In this document: positions 18,336-25,697 of the stretch, in pieces
Layout of the letters: the number at the start of each line of letters is the position of its first letter
How positions within the stretch are numbered: position 1 is the stretch's first letter
Source of the DNA: Cellulomonas cellasea
GTDB lineage: Bacteria > Actinomycetota > Actinomycetes > Actinomycetales > Cellulomonadaceae
Assembly: GCF_030372105.1 (NCBI RefSeq)
Contig: NZ_JAUDBQ010000003.1
Location: forward strand, 62,001 to 126,000
DNA: 64,000 nt
Reading direction: 5' to 3'
Program-made: the position numbers and the translations under genes
Notes under the pieces: model-generated
Databases searched by the model: none
The model's input: the letters and a program-made list of their open reading frames with translations, nothing else
What the model was told of the DNA's origin: nothing

Positions 18336-19151
18336 TCACTCGCGGCCCGCGACCGCCCGGACGTCGCGCACGTGGACGTCGCCAACGTGGCGGCCCTCGG
18401 CGGCCAACGCGTCGCGGACGGTGGTGAACGACAGCCGCAGGCCGCGCACGCTGATCGCCAGGCCGGCAGGGGCGATGTGGCCCGTGCGCCGGTCTGATCC
18501 GGCGTGCACCCGCACCCACAGCGCGCCGGGGTCGCTGCCTTGCAGGCCCTGCACAACCCAGGACCGCGCGGCGAGCCAGGCCTGCACCGCATGTCGTGCG
18601 GCCTCGGGCAGTGGCGCGTCCAGCACACGCGGGCCGACAGCGTCGGACACCCGCAGGGCCGCCAGCTCGTCCTCACCGGCGCCCGTGGCCGCGAGGAGGC
18701 TCACGTGCGCGACGAAGCGCGCCCACACCGGCGGCAGGACGCTGCGGGGCCGCCCCGAGGAGACCGCGGCGATCAGCGCCCTGCCGCGATCGGCATCCCG
18801 CTCCGCCCGTGGCGCCGTGGGCAACGTGAGCGTCTTCCCCGGATCTGCCAGGTCAGGCGCCCCGAGGTGGTCGCGGGTGAAGGCCACGAGGGCGCGGGCC
18901 GCGCTGGCCCGCGCTCGCTGCGCCGAGACTGTGGAGTCGGCGCGAGCGGCCAACCAGTCCCCCAGCGTCGCGGGATCGAGCGCCAGCCGTGCTGTGCCGG
19001 CTTGGGGCACGTCGAGCTCGTGGACGAACGCCTCGAGATCCCGGAGCGCCCACCGCCGCTGACGGACGGTGGCCGGCGCCGCGTCGAGCCGGGCGAGGTA
19101 CGCCTCGACGACCTCCCCTAAGGACTGGGCCCTGCCCGGCAATCTGCTCAT
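18336..19151 (-). CDS. Degenerate tyrosine-recombinase (Xer/integrase-like) protein
   Basis: The 271-residue protein has a recognisable SAM-like core-binding domain (residues ~10-100: VVEAYLARLDAAPATVRQRRWALRDLEAFV) and a C-terminal half aligned with the integrase catalytic domain (FVAHVSLLAATGAGEDELAALRVSD). Where active recombinases have ATGLR with the first catalytic arginine, this one has ATGAG. I see no HxLRH box, and the sequence ends VHVRDVRAVAGRE without the nucleophilic tyrosine. It is therefore probably catalytically inactive, either a DNA-binding derivative or a decaying gene. The ATG at 19151 lies beside a long inverted repeat. Confidence 0.7.
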   Translation of the reverse strand: MSRLPGRAQSLGEVVEAYLARLDAAPATVRQRRWALRDLEAFVHELDVPQAGTARLALDPATLGDWLAARADSTVSAQRARASAARALVAFTRDHLGAPDLADPGKTLTLPTAPRAERDADRGRALIAAVSSGRPRSVLPPVWARFVAHVSLLAATGAGEDELAALRVSDAVGPRVLDAPLPEAARHAVQAWLAARSWVVQGLQGSDPGALWVRVHAGSDRRTGHIAPAGLAISVRGLRLSFTTVRDALAAEGRHVGDVHVRDVRAVAGRE

Positions 19152-19158
19152 CGCCTGA

Positions 19159-19257
19159 TGATAACGGAACCAACGAGGTTGGTCCTCAGCCCGCGCGCAG
19201 CGCGTGCATGCCTCGCGGGAGGCCGAGCCCAGCGCGAGGCGCATGCTTCCGTTATCA
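19159..19257. repeat. Inverted repeat element upstream of the recombinase-like gene
   Basis: Perfect 11-bp arms TGATAACGGAA (19159-19169) and TTCCGTTATCA (19247-19257) flank 77 nt. Inside are a short hairpin ACCAAC/GTTGGT (19169-19183) and a second pair, GCATGCCTCGCG (19206-19217) and CGCGAGGCGCATGC (19233-19246). The arms are A/T-rich compared with the surroundings. The rest of the 223-nt gap between the recombinase-like gene and the radical SAM gene shows no reading frame that I can support. Confidence 0.7.
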
Positions 19258-19374
19258 GGAACGAGAGCAGGTAGGCGCGGGCCGAGGAAGGCGCGCTGCG
19301 GACGCCGGCCACCTCGGCGGCCATCGGCAGGCTGGCCTGACGGCCCGGCGGTCCGGCTCAGCCGGATTGGGCAC

Positions 19375-20463
19375 TCAGAACAACACGGGCTGGTCCACCT
19401 CGAACGACGCCACTCCCCCACCTGGCGCGGGCTCCGGGATGCTGCCCGTGGGGTAACTCCCCTCCTCGGGCCGCTCCCCCGCGCCAGACCGGCCACCAGG
19501 GCCACGGTGATCGACGCCTGCTGAGAACCCGTGCGCCTTCAGCAGCGGTTGCGCCCGTGCCCACAGCCAGTTCTTGTACTCGACCGGCACGTAGGCGCCA
19601 CGCCCGTACAGACGGCGGTAGCGGGCGACCAGCGCAGGCTGCTCCCGGGCCAGCCAGCGCAGGAACCACGGCTTCACCGACCCCCGCAGGTGCATCGGCA
19701 GCACAGTCACCCCCGTGGCGCCCGCGTCGGCCAGAGCGGCGAGCAGCCCGTCGAGGTGCTCCTCGGAGTCCGTGAGCCACGGCATGACCGGGGCGACGAA
19801 GACGCCGCACGGCAGACCCGCGTCACGCACGGCGCGAATCAGGTCGAGCCTCGCCTGCGGCAACGGCGTGCCCGGCTCGACGGACTGCTGGAGCGCGGGG
19901 TCGAGCACCGCGAGCGAGACCGCGATGCCCACCGGGACCTGTCGCGCCGCCTCCGCCAGGGCCGGCAGGTCCCGGCGCATCAGCGGCCCCTTGGTCGTGA
20001 GCGAGAACGGCGTGCCCGACGAGGCGAGCGCGTCGATGATGCCCGGCATCAACCGGTACCGGCCCTCAGGACGCTGATACGGGTCGGTGTTCGTGCCCAG
20101 CGCCACGTGCTCACGCCGCCAGGACGGGCGCGCCAACTCGGCGCGCAGCACCTCGACCACGTTCGTCTTGACGACGATCTGCGTCTCGAAGTCGCGCCCC
20201 GCGTCGAGCTCGAGGTACTCGTGTGTGGGCCGCGCGTAGCAGTAGGCGCAGGCGTGCACACAGCCGCGCATCGGGTTGACGGTCCAGCGGAACGGCATCG
20301 TCGACGCCTCGGGCACCTTGTTCAGCGCGCTCTTGGCCGCGACCTCATGGAAGGTCACGCCGGCGAAGTCCGGTGTGCGCACACTGCGCACCAGGCCCGA
20401 CAGGGCGAGGCCGGGCAGGGCCCCGCCATCCCCTGCCGCGACCGCCTGCCCATCCCACCGCAT
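19375..20463 (-). CDS. Radical SAM protein, Rv2578c/spore-photolyase-like family
   Basis: This 362-residue protein carries the [4Fe-4S]-binding CX3CX2C motif (GCVHACAYCYARPTHEYL, about residues 68-85). A TIM-barrel core with TNTDPYQRPEGRYRLMPGI and LTTKGPLMRRD follows. Family members are annotated as Rv2578c-like radical SAM enzymes; the reaction is unknown, although the SPL-like motif suggests nucleic-acid substrates. The ATG at 20463 lies six nucleotides beyond a promoter whose spacer is a perfect LexA box, so damage-induced expression is predicted. The C-terminal ~45 residues are Gly/Pro-rich and probably disordered. Confidence 0.9.
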   Translation of the reverse strand: MRWDGQAVAAGDGGALPGLALSGLVRSVRTPDFAGVTFHEVAAKSALNKVPEASTMPFRWTVNPMRGCVHACAYCYARPTHEYLELDAGRDFETQIVVKTNVVEVLRAELARPSWRREHVALGTNTDPYQRPEGRYRLMPGIIDALASSGTPFSLTTKGPLMRRDLPALAEAARQVPVGIAVSLAVLDPALQQSVEPGTPLPQARLDLIRAVRDAGLPCGVFVAPVMPWLTDSEEHLDGLLAALADAGATGVTVLPMHLRGSVKPWFLRWLAREQPALVARYRRLYGRGAYVPVEYKNWLWARAQPLLKAHGFSAGVDHRGPGGRSGAGERPEEGSYPTGSIPEPAPGGGVASFEVDQPVLF

Positions 20464-20464
20464 G

Positions 20465-20494
20465 CACCGAGTCGAACACGTGTTCGACTCGGTG
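20465..20494. promoter_or_regulatory. LexA (SOS) box within a 30-bp perfect palindrome
   Basis: The core TCGAACACGTGTTCGA (20472-20487) matches the actinobacterial LexA consensus TCGAAC-N4-GTTCGA at all twelve defined positions. The palindrome continues perfectly for seven more bases on each side. Confidence 0.92.
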
Positions 20495-20498
20495 TCAA
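20470..20498 (-). promoter_or_regulatory. SOS-controlled promoter of the radical SAM gene
   Basis: On the minus strand a consensus -35 TTGACA (20498-20493) is followed after exactly 17 nt by a weaker -10 TCGACT (20475-20470). The ATG starts six nucleotides later, which predicts a leaderless transcript. The LexA box fills the spacer and overlaps the -10, so bound LexA would block polymerase. Confidence 0.7.
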
Positions 20499-20518
20499 TT
20501 GCGCGGGGCCGCGACCCG

Positions 20519-21901
20519 TCAGACCGCGGGCGTCACCCGAGGCCACCAGTCCACGGCCGACGGCTCCCACGTCGCAGCGTCGGCGTCCTGCTGCTCACCG
20601 GAGCGGATGTCCTTGACCTGGTCGGCGCCGCGCGCCCCGTCCTCGCCGACGGCGCCGGGGAACCACACGAACGGGATGCCGCGACGGTCCGCATGCCGGA
20701 TCTGCTTGCCGAACTTCGCGGCGGCGGGCGCCACCTCGACGGGGATCCCCCGGCTCCGCAGGCTGCGCGCCACGGCGTCTGACTCCGCCCGCGTCTCCTC
20801 CGACGTCACGGCGACCAGCACGGCGCTCGGCACCGGGCGCGTCGCGCGGACCAGGCCCGCGCCGAGCAGCCGGGACACGAGGCGGGTCACGCCAATGGAC
20901 AGCCCCACGCCCGGGTAGGTCGTCGCGCCGTCCGACGCGAGGGTGTCGTACCGGCCGCCCGAGCAGATCGAGCCCAACTGCTCGTGGCCGACCAGCACCG
21001 TCTCGTAGACCGAGCCGGTGTAGTAGTCGAGTCCGCGGGCGATCTTCAGGTCGGCGACGACGACGCCGGGCGCCCGTTCGGCAGCGGCGCGCACCAGGGC
21101 GCCGAGCTCCTCGAGCCCCTCGTCCAGCAGCTCCGACGTCACCGAGTGCGAGGCCGCCAGCTCGCGCACCCGGGTGATCACCGAGTCGTCCGAGCCGGAG
21201 ATCGCCGCGAGCTCGAGGCAGGCGCGCGCCTGCTCCTCAGTGGCGCCAGTCTCGGCGACGAGGAGCGCGGCCACCGCGTCGGCGCCGATCTTGTCCAGCT
21301 TGTCGATGGAGCGCAGCACGCCCTCGACGTCCTCGAGCCCGAGCCCGCGGTAGAACCCCTCGGCGACCTTGCGGTTGTTCACCAGGATCCGCACCGGCGG
21401 CACCCCGATGTCGCGCAGCGAGCCCAGCGCCTCGGCCATCACCAACGGCAGCTCGACCTCGTAGTGGTACGGCAGCGCGCCTGCGCCGACCACGTCGATG
21501 TCGGCCTGCGTGAACTCCCGGAACCTGCCGTCCTGGGGGCGCTCGCCGCGCCACACCTTCTGGATCTGGTAGCGCTGGAACGGGAACGCGAGGTGGCCCG
21601 AGTTCTCGAGCACGTAACGGGCGAACGGCACCGTCAGGTCGAAGTGCAGGCCGAGCTGGCCCGCGCGGTCGTCCTCAGCCGAGGCAGCAGGGTCCTCCTG
21701 CAGCCGGCGCAGCACATAGACCTCCTTGGAGGTCTCCCCCTTGCGCAGCAGCTGGTCGAGCGGCTCGACCGCACGCGTCTCGATCCCGGCGAAGCCATGC
21801 AGCTCGAACGTGCGGCGCAGCGCGTCCAGGACATGCTGCTCGACGATGCGGCCGTCGGGCAGCCACTCAGGGAATCCGGACAAGGGGGTGGGGCGTGCCA
21901 T
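20519..21901 (-). CDS. hisS: Histidyl-tRNA synthetase
   Basis: This 460-residue class IIa synthetase has an N-terminal catalytic domain with motif 2 (YQIQKVWRGERPQDGRFREF). The histidine-specific blocks are IARGLDYYTGSVYE and CSGGRYDTL, and the C-terminal HGTP anticodon-binding domain is LVAVTSEETRAESDAVARSL onward. The ATG at 21901 lies six nucleotides after the metallo-hydrolase stop, so the two genes are probably co-transcribed. Synteny with cyclophilin/MBL/hisS in mycobacteria supports the call. Confidence 0.96.
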   Translation of the reverse strand: MARPTPLSGFPEWLPDGRIVEQHVLDALRRTFELHGFAGIETRAVEPLDQLLRKGETSKEVYVLRRLQEDPAASAEDDRAGQLGLHFDLTVPFARYVLENSGHLAFPFQRYQIQKVWRGERPQDGRFREFTQADIDVVGAGALPYHYEVELPLVMAEALGSLRDIGVPPVRILVNNRKVAEGFYRGLGLEDVEGVLRSIDKLDKIGADAVAALLVAETGATEEQARACLELAAISGSDDSVITRVRELAASHSVTSELLDEGLEELGALVRAAAERAPGVVVADLKIARGLDYYTGSVYETVLVGHEQLGSICSGGRYDTLASDGATTYPGVGLSIGVTRLVSRLLGAGLVRATRPVPSAVLVAVTSEETRAESDAVARSLRSRGIPVEVAPAAAKFGKQIRHADRRGIPFVWFPGAVGEDGARGADQVKDIRSGEQQDADAATWEPSAVDWWPRVTPAV

Positions 21902-21907
21902 GAGGCC

Positions 21908-22624
21908 TCATCTTGCCAGGTACGGGTTGCGCCCCAGCTCGTCGTCCATCGTGGAGCCCGGCCCGTGGCCCGGCAGCACCACCGTGTCACCGGGCAGCGC
22001 GCGCACCACCTCGCGGAGCGTCCGCGTCATGACCTGGTCGTCGCCACCGGGCAGGTCGGTGCGCCCGACGGTCCCCGCGAACAGGACGTCGCCCGTGAAG
22101 GCCACAGGCGCGGGCCGCACGTCGAGCAGGTACAGCGTCGCGCCCTCGGTGTGGCCGGGCGCATGCCTCGCCACGAGGCTCAGGCCGCCGAGCTCGAGCA
22201 CCTCGTCGGCTGATCGGCCATCGTCCCCGGGCTCGGCCCCGAAGGGCTCAATCCGTGCCGGGACGCGGTAGTCGGCCGGCGAGACGCCCACAGACGCCAA
22301 GGACTGCGCGAGCGGGCCGCCGGGATCGTGCGCGCTGCCCAGGCCCAATGTGCCGAACGGGTCGGCGAGCCGGTACGCGTCAGCCTGGTGCAGCCGCAGC
22401 GGGATCCCGTACTCCTCGACGAGCTCCGCGGCGTCCCAGGTGTGGTCCACATGCCCGTGGGTCGCCAGCACCGCGACCGGGACCAGGCCGTTCTCCTGCA
22501 CCGCGCGCCGCACGCCGGGCGCTGCGCCGCCGCCCGGGTCGACGATCACGCACGTCCCGTCGTCTGCCGCCAGCAGGTAGCAGTTGGCTCCGAAGACGGG
22601 GGCGACGACGGTGATGAGCTGCAT
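21908..22624 (-). CDS. Metallo-beta-lactamase-fold hydrolase (glyoxalase II-like)
   Basis: This 238-residue protein has the MBL zinc signature THGHVDHTWD (about residues 55-64). A second histidine ligand is in ARHAPGHTEGA, an aspartate in FTGDVLFAGTVGRTDLPGG, and a final histidine in VLPGHGPGSTMDDE. This is the hydroxyacylglutathione-hydrolase-like YcbL subgroup. Because actinobacteria use mycothiol or other thiols, the true substrate is uncertain. The ATG at 22624 is divergent from the cyclophilin gene and hisS follows directly. Confidence 0.9.
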   Translation of the reverse strand: MQLITVVAPVFGANCYLLAADDGTCVIVDPGGGAAPGVRRAVQENGLVPVAVLATHGHVDHTWDAAELVEEYGIPLRLHQADAYRLADPFGTLGLGSAHDPGGPLAQSLASVGVSPADYRVPARIEPFGAEPGDDGRSADEVLELGGLSLVARHAPGHTEGATLYLLDVRPAPVAFTGDVLFAGTVGRTDLPGGDDQVMTRTLREVVRALPGDTVVLPGHGPGSTMDDELGRNPYLAR

Positions 22625-22802
22625 CCGCCCACCGTACCCAGGCGGGCGCCGCCACCCTCCGCGCGACGCCCAGATGTGTTTCCCGACGTGGCGTGGCGCC
22701 CAAGGCCCTTGCGTTGCCTAGACTGTCGGGGTCAGGAGCGCGGGACCGCTGGCCACGGTGTTCACCAGGTGTCAGCAGGCCGCCCGTCGTCGAGGAGTGT
22801 GC

Positions 22803-23543
22803 GTGGCACCGAGCAAGCGCGAATACGAGCGTCGTCGGTACGAGAAGTGGCAGCAGCGGCAGGCGGCGCGTGAGGCGCGTCGCCGGCGCCAGCGCGCCCT
22901 GATCGCCGCCGCGGTCGTCGGCGTGCTCGTGATCGGCGTCGGCGTCGCCGCGGCGATCGCGACGCTGGGCGGATCCGACGACGTGCCCCCCGCGGCCGAG
23001 ACCACCGCTCCCACGAGCGACGCGCTCGTGCCCGACCCCGCACTGGCAGAGGGCCGTGCCTGGACCGGGACCCTGCGCACCAGCCAGGGCGACATCGGCC
23101 TGGAGCTCGACGGGGTCAACGCGCCCCAAGCGGTGGCGAACTTCGTGACGCTCGCCCGCGACCAGTACTTCGACACGACCGCCTGCCACCGTCTGGTCAC
23201 CACCGGGATCAAGGTGCTGCAGTGCGGCGACCCGACGGGCACCGGCACCGGTGGCCCGGGGTACTCGTGGGGCCCTATCGAGAACGCGCCGGCCGACGAC
23301 TTCTACCCGGCCGGCACTCTCGCCATGGCCCGGGTCGGCGGCGACGGCGAGTCGATGGGCAGCCAGTTCTTCCTCGTCTACGAGGACTCGACCATCCAGT
23401 CCGACGCGGCTGGTGGATACACGGTGTTCGGCCGCATCACGTCCGGTCTGGACGTGGTGCAGGCAATCGCTGACGCGGGGAACGGGGACGACGGAGTCGC
23501 CCCCGCCCTCGACGTCATCATCGAGGGAGTGGAGACCCAGTGA
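22803..23543 (+). CDS. Membrane-anchored cyclophilin-type peptidyl-prolyl isomerase
   Basis: This 246-residue protein has a strongly basic N-terminus (KREYERRRYEKWQQRQ), one transmembrane helix (about residues 36-58), a short linker and an extracellular cyclophilin domain. The domain includes LELDGVNAPQAVANFVTLA, FDTTACHRL, MGSQFFLVYEDS and YTVFGRITSGLDVV. Some active-site residues of classical cyclophilins are substituted (ACHRL for the usual FHRV), so isomerase activity may be weak. The GTG at 22803 has AGGAG upstream. The stop overlaps the start of the DUF349 gene by four nucleotides (GTGA). Confidence 0.9.
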   Translation: MAPSKREYERRRYEKWQQRQAAREARRRRQRALIAAAVVGVLVIGVGVAAAIATLGGSDDVPPAAETTAPTSDALVPDPALAEGRAWTGTLRTSQGDIGLELDGVNAPQAVANFVTLARDQYFDTTACHRLVTTGIKVLQCGDPTGTGTGGPGYSWGPIENAPADDFYPAGTLAMARVGGDGESMGSQFFLVYEDSTIQSDAAGGYTVFGRITSGLDVVQAIADAGNGDDGVAPALDVIIEGVETQ

Positions 23544-24931
23544 CCGAGAACTTTGCCGCCCAGGAGCGCGAGCGCGACGAGGTCGCCGGGTCCACCGTCC
23601 CGGAGGGCGAAGCCACACCGACGGCGCCGGTCGACGCTGACGCGCCCGAGCAGGAGGCCGTTGAGCCGGCTGAGGCCGCCCACGCGGCTACCTTCGGCCG
23701 TGTCGACGACGACGGCTCGGTCTTCGTCACCGAGGCCGCCGGCGAACGCCTCGTGGGCCAGTTCCCCGGCGCGACCGCCGAGGAGGCCCTCGCGCTGTAT
23801 GTGCGCCGGTATCTCGACCTGCAGGCCAAGGTCGTGCTCTTCGAGACTCGGCTCACGGCCCGTGACCTCGCGATCAAGGAGATCGACCAGACGCTCGCCC
23901 GGCTCACCGAGGAGCTCGCCGAGCCGGCCGCCGTGGGCGACCTCGACGGGCTCCGCGCCCGCCTGGACGGCCTGAGGTCCGTGGCCGCCGAGCGCCGCGC
24001 AGCCGCCGAGGCCGAGCGCGCCGCGGCCCGCGAGGCCGCTGTGGCCGCGCGGACGCAGATCGTGGAGCAGGCGGAGAAGATCGCCTCGACCGACCCCGAG
24101 CGCATCCAGTGGCGTCCGGCAGGCGAGCAGCTCCGCCTGCTGCTCGAGCAGTGGAAGGACGCCCAGCGGTCCGGCCCGCGCATCGACAGGCCCACCGAGG
24201 AGAGCCTGTGGAAGCGGTTCAGCCACGCGCGCACCACGTTCGACCGTGAGCGCCGGCACTTCTTCGCCGAGCTCGAGTCCCGCAACGCGGGCGCCAAGCA
24301 GGCCAAGGAGGCGCTCGTCCAGGAGGCCGAGAGGCTCTCGACCAGCACAGACTGGGGCCACACCGCTGGCGCCTACCGCGACCTCATGACCCGTTGGAAG
24401 GCGGCTGGCCGTGCGAGCCGGGCGGACGACGACGCGCTGTGGGCCCGGTTCCGCGCCGCGCAGGACGCGTTCTTCGCGGCCCGCGACGCCGAGTCGGCGG
24501 CCACGGACTCTGAATACCAGGCGAACCTCGAGGTCAAGGAGGCCATCCTCGTCGAGGCCGAGCGCCTCGTCCCGGTGACCGACCTGGCAGCTGCCAAGGC
24601 GACGCTGCGCACGCTGCAGGATCGCTGGGAGTCCGCGGGCAAGGTGCCCCGCGGCGACGTCCAGCGCGTCGAGGGCCGCATGCGCGCCGTCGAGACGGCA
24701 GTGCGCGACGCCGAGCAGGCGGTGTGGCGCCGGAGCAACCCGGAGACGCGCGCACGTGCCGAGGGCGCCGCCGCACAGCTCGAGAGCGCCATCGCCGCAC
24801 TCGAGGACGACCTGGCGAAGGCTCAGGCCAAGGGCGACAAGCGCAAGGTCGAGGAGGCGCAGGCCGCCCTCGACGCACGGCGCGCCTGGCTCGAGCAGGT
24901 CCAGCGCGCCGCCCAGGACGCGCGCGGCTGA
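23540..24931 (+). CDS. DUF349 domain protein
   Basis: This 463-residue, highly charged coiled-coil protein has several DUF349 repeats, each seen as a Trp-Lys/Arg pattern (LLLEQWKDAQRSGPRIDRPTEESLWKRF; LMTRWKAAGRASRADDDALWARF; LQDRWESAGKVPRGDVQRVE). The first ~50 residues are acidic and unstructured. Function is unknown in general; some family members associate with stress or nucleic-acid responses. Translation is coupled to the cyclophilin gene, and a hairpin terminator follows 21 nt after the stop. Confidence 0.9.
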   Translation: MTENFAAQERERDEVAGSTVPEGEATPTAPVDADAPEQEAVEPAEAAHAATFGRVDDDGSVFVTEAAGERLVGQFPGATAEEALALYVRRYLDLQAKVVLFETRLTARDLAIKEIDQTLARLTEELAEPAAVGDLDGLRARLDGLRSVAAERRAAAEAERAAAREAAVAARTQIVEQAEKIASTDPERIQWRPAGEQLRLLLEQWKDAQRSGPRIDRPTEESLWKRFSHARTTFDRERRHFFAELESRNAGAKQAKEALVQEAERLSTSTDWGHTAGAYRDLMTRWKAAGRASRADDDALWARFRAAQDAFFAARDAESAATDSEYQANLEVKEAILVEAERLVPVTDLAAAKATLRTLQDRWESAGKVPRGDVQRVEGRMRAVETAVRDAEQAVWRRSNPETRARAEGAAAQLESAIAALEDDLAKAQAKGDKRKVEEAQAALDARRAWLEQVQRAAQDARG

Positions 24932-24952
24932 CCCGCGCACCCGTCCCACCGG

Positions 24953-24985
24953 CGCCCGGGCGCAGCGGCTTCGCTGCCCCGGGCG
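24953..24985 (+). terminator. Hairpin terminator after the DUF349 gene
   Basis: CGCCCGGG (24953-24960) pairs with CCCGGGCG (24978-24985), and the inner GCAGCG pairs with CGCTGC around a GCTT loop, with one bulged C. Confidence 0.75.
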
Positions 24986-25070
24986 TCGTCATGTCCGGCG
25001 GTGGGCCCCACTGTCCACAGGGATGCGGCGGGCGCATCCCTCGACGGCGCCGCGGCGGCATGCTGGGCAC

Positions 25071-25697
25071 GTGACAGCGCCGTGGATGCCCCGCACCGCC
25101 ATCCCTCCCGCTGACGACGCGGTCTCCCCCGCGACCGTCGGCGCCGTGGCGTTCGACGCATTGCTCCGCGACGGCCACGCCCATCGGGTGTGGGGCGACC
25201 TCGCCGTCCCCACGGGAGCCCCGACGACCCCGGCTCACCGTGCCACCGCGCTCCGCGCACTCGTCCCCGTGCGTGCTGCGGTCGGGCGGGAGACCGCCGC
25301 CTGGGTGCACACCGGAACGGGCCTGCCCGCGAGGATGCAGGTGCTCGTGGGGCCCCGTCGCCGGCGGCCTGACCCGCACCCGCTGCGCATCACCCACGAG
25401 TGCGTGCTCCCGGCGGAGCAGACCATGGAGATCGCCGGGGTCCGTGTCACGACGGTGCAGCGCACCGGGGTGGACGTCGCCCGCTGGGGCTCGCCCACGA
25501 GCACCCTCGCGACGCTACGCGCCCTTCAGGCGATCGGATTCGACCCCGACATGGCACTCGACACGCTGAGCGCGATGTCAGGTCATCCGGGGGTGCGCGA
25601 GGCACGCTCCACGTTGTCGCTGCTCGCGTCACACACCCCGCGCGGTCAGGCGCGGATGACAGGCTCCTCAGCGGCCTTGGCGCCCGTGATGCGGTAG
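25071..25697 (+). CDS. Hypothetical protein (possible AbiEi-like/DUF559-neighbour type), convergent with relA
   Basis: This 208-residue protein starts at a GTG ([17 protein letters not shown]). Part of it resembles actinobacterial proteins annotated as AbiEi-like antitoxin C-terminal regions or endonuclease-like orphans: [25 protein letters not shown] and [31 protein letters not shown] would not assign a function. No toxin partner is adjacent. Its 3' end overlaps the 3' end of relA by 52 nt on the opposite strand, which is unusual and leaves the true stop region worth checking. Confidence 0.65.
   Translation: MTAPWMPRTAIPPADDAVSPATVGAVAFDALLRDGHAHRVWGDLAVPTGAPTTPAHRATALRALVPVRAAVGRETAAWVHTGTGLPARMQVLVGPRRRRPDPHPLRITHECVLPAEQTMEIAGVRVTTVQRTGVDVARWGSPTSTLATLRALQAIGFDPDMALDTLSAMSGHPGVREARSTLSLLASHTPRGQARMTGSSAALAPVMR

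Noticed and set aside
25071-25697. A toxin-antitoxin pair at the unknown gene beside relA
   Set aside because: The similarity to AbiEi-like regions is weak and no AbiEii-like nucleotidyltransferase lies adjacent.
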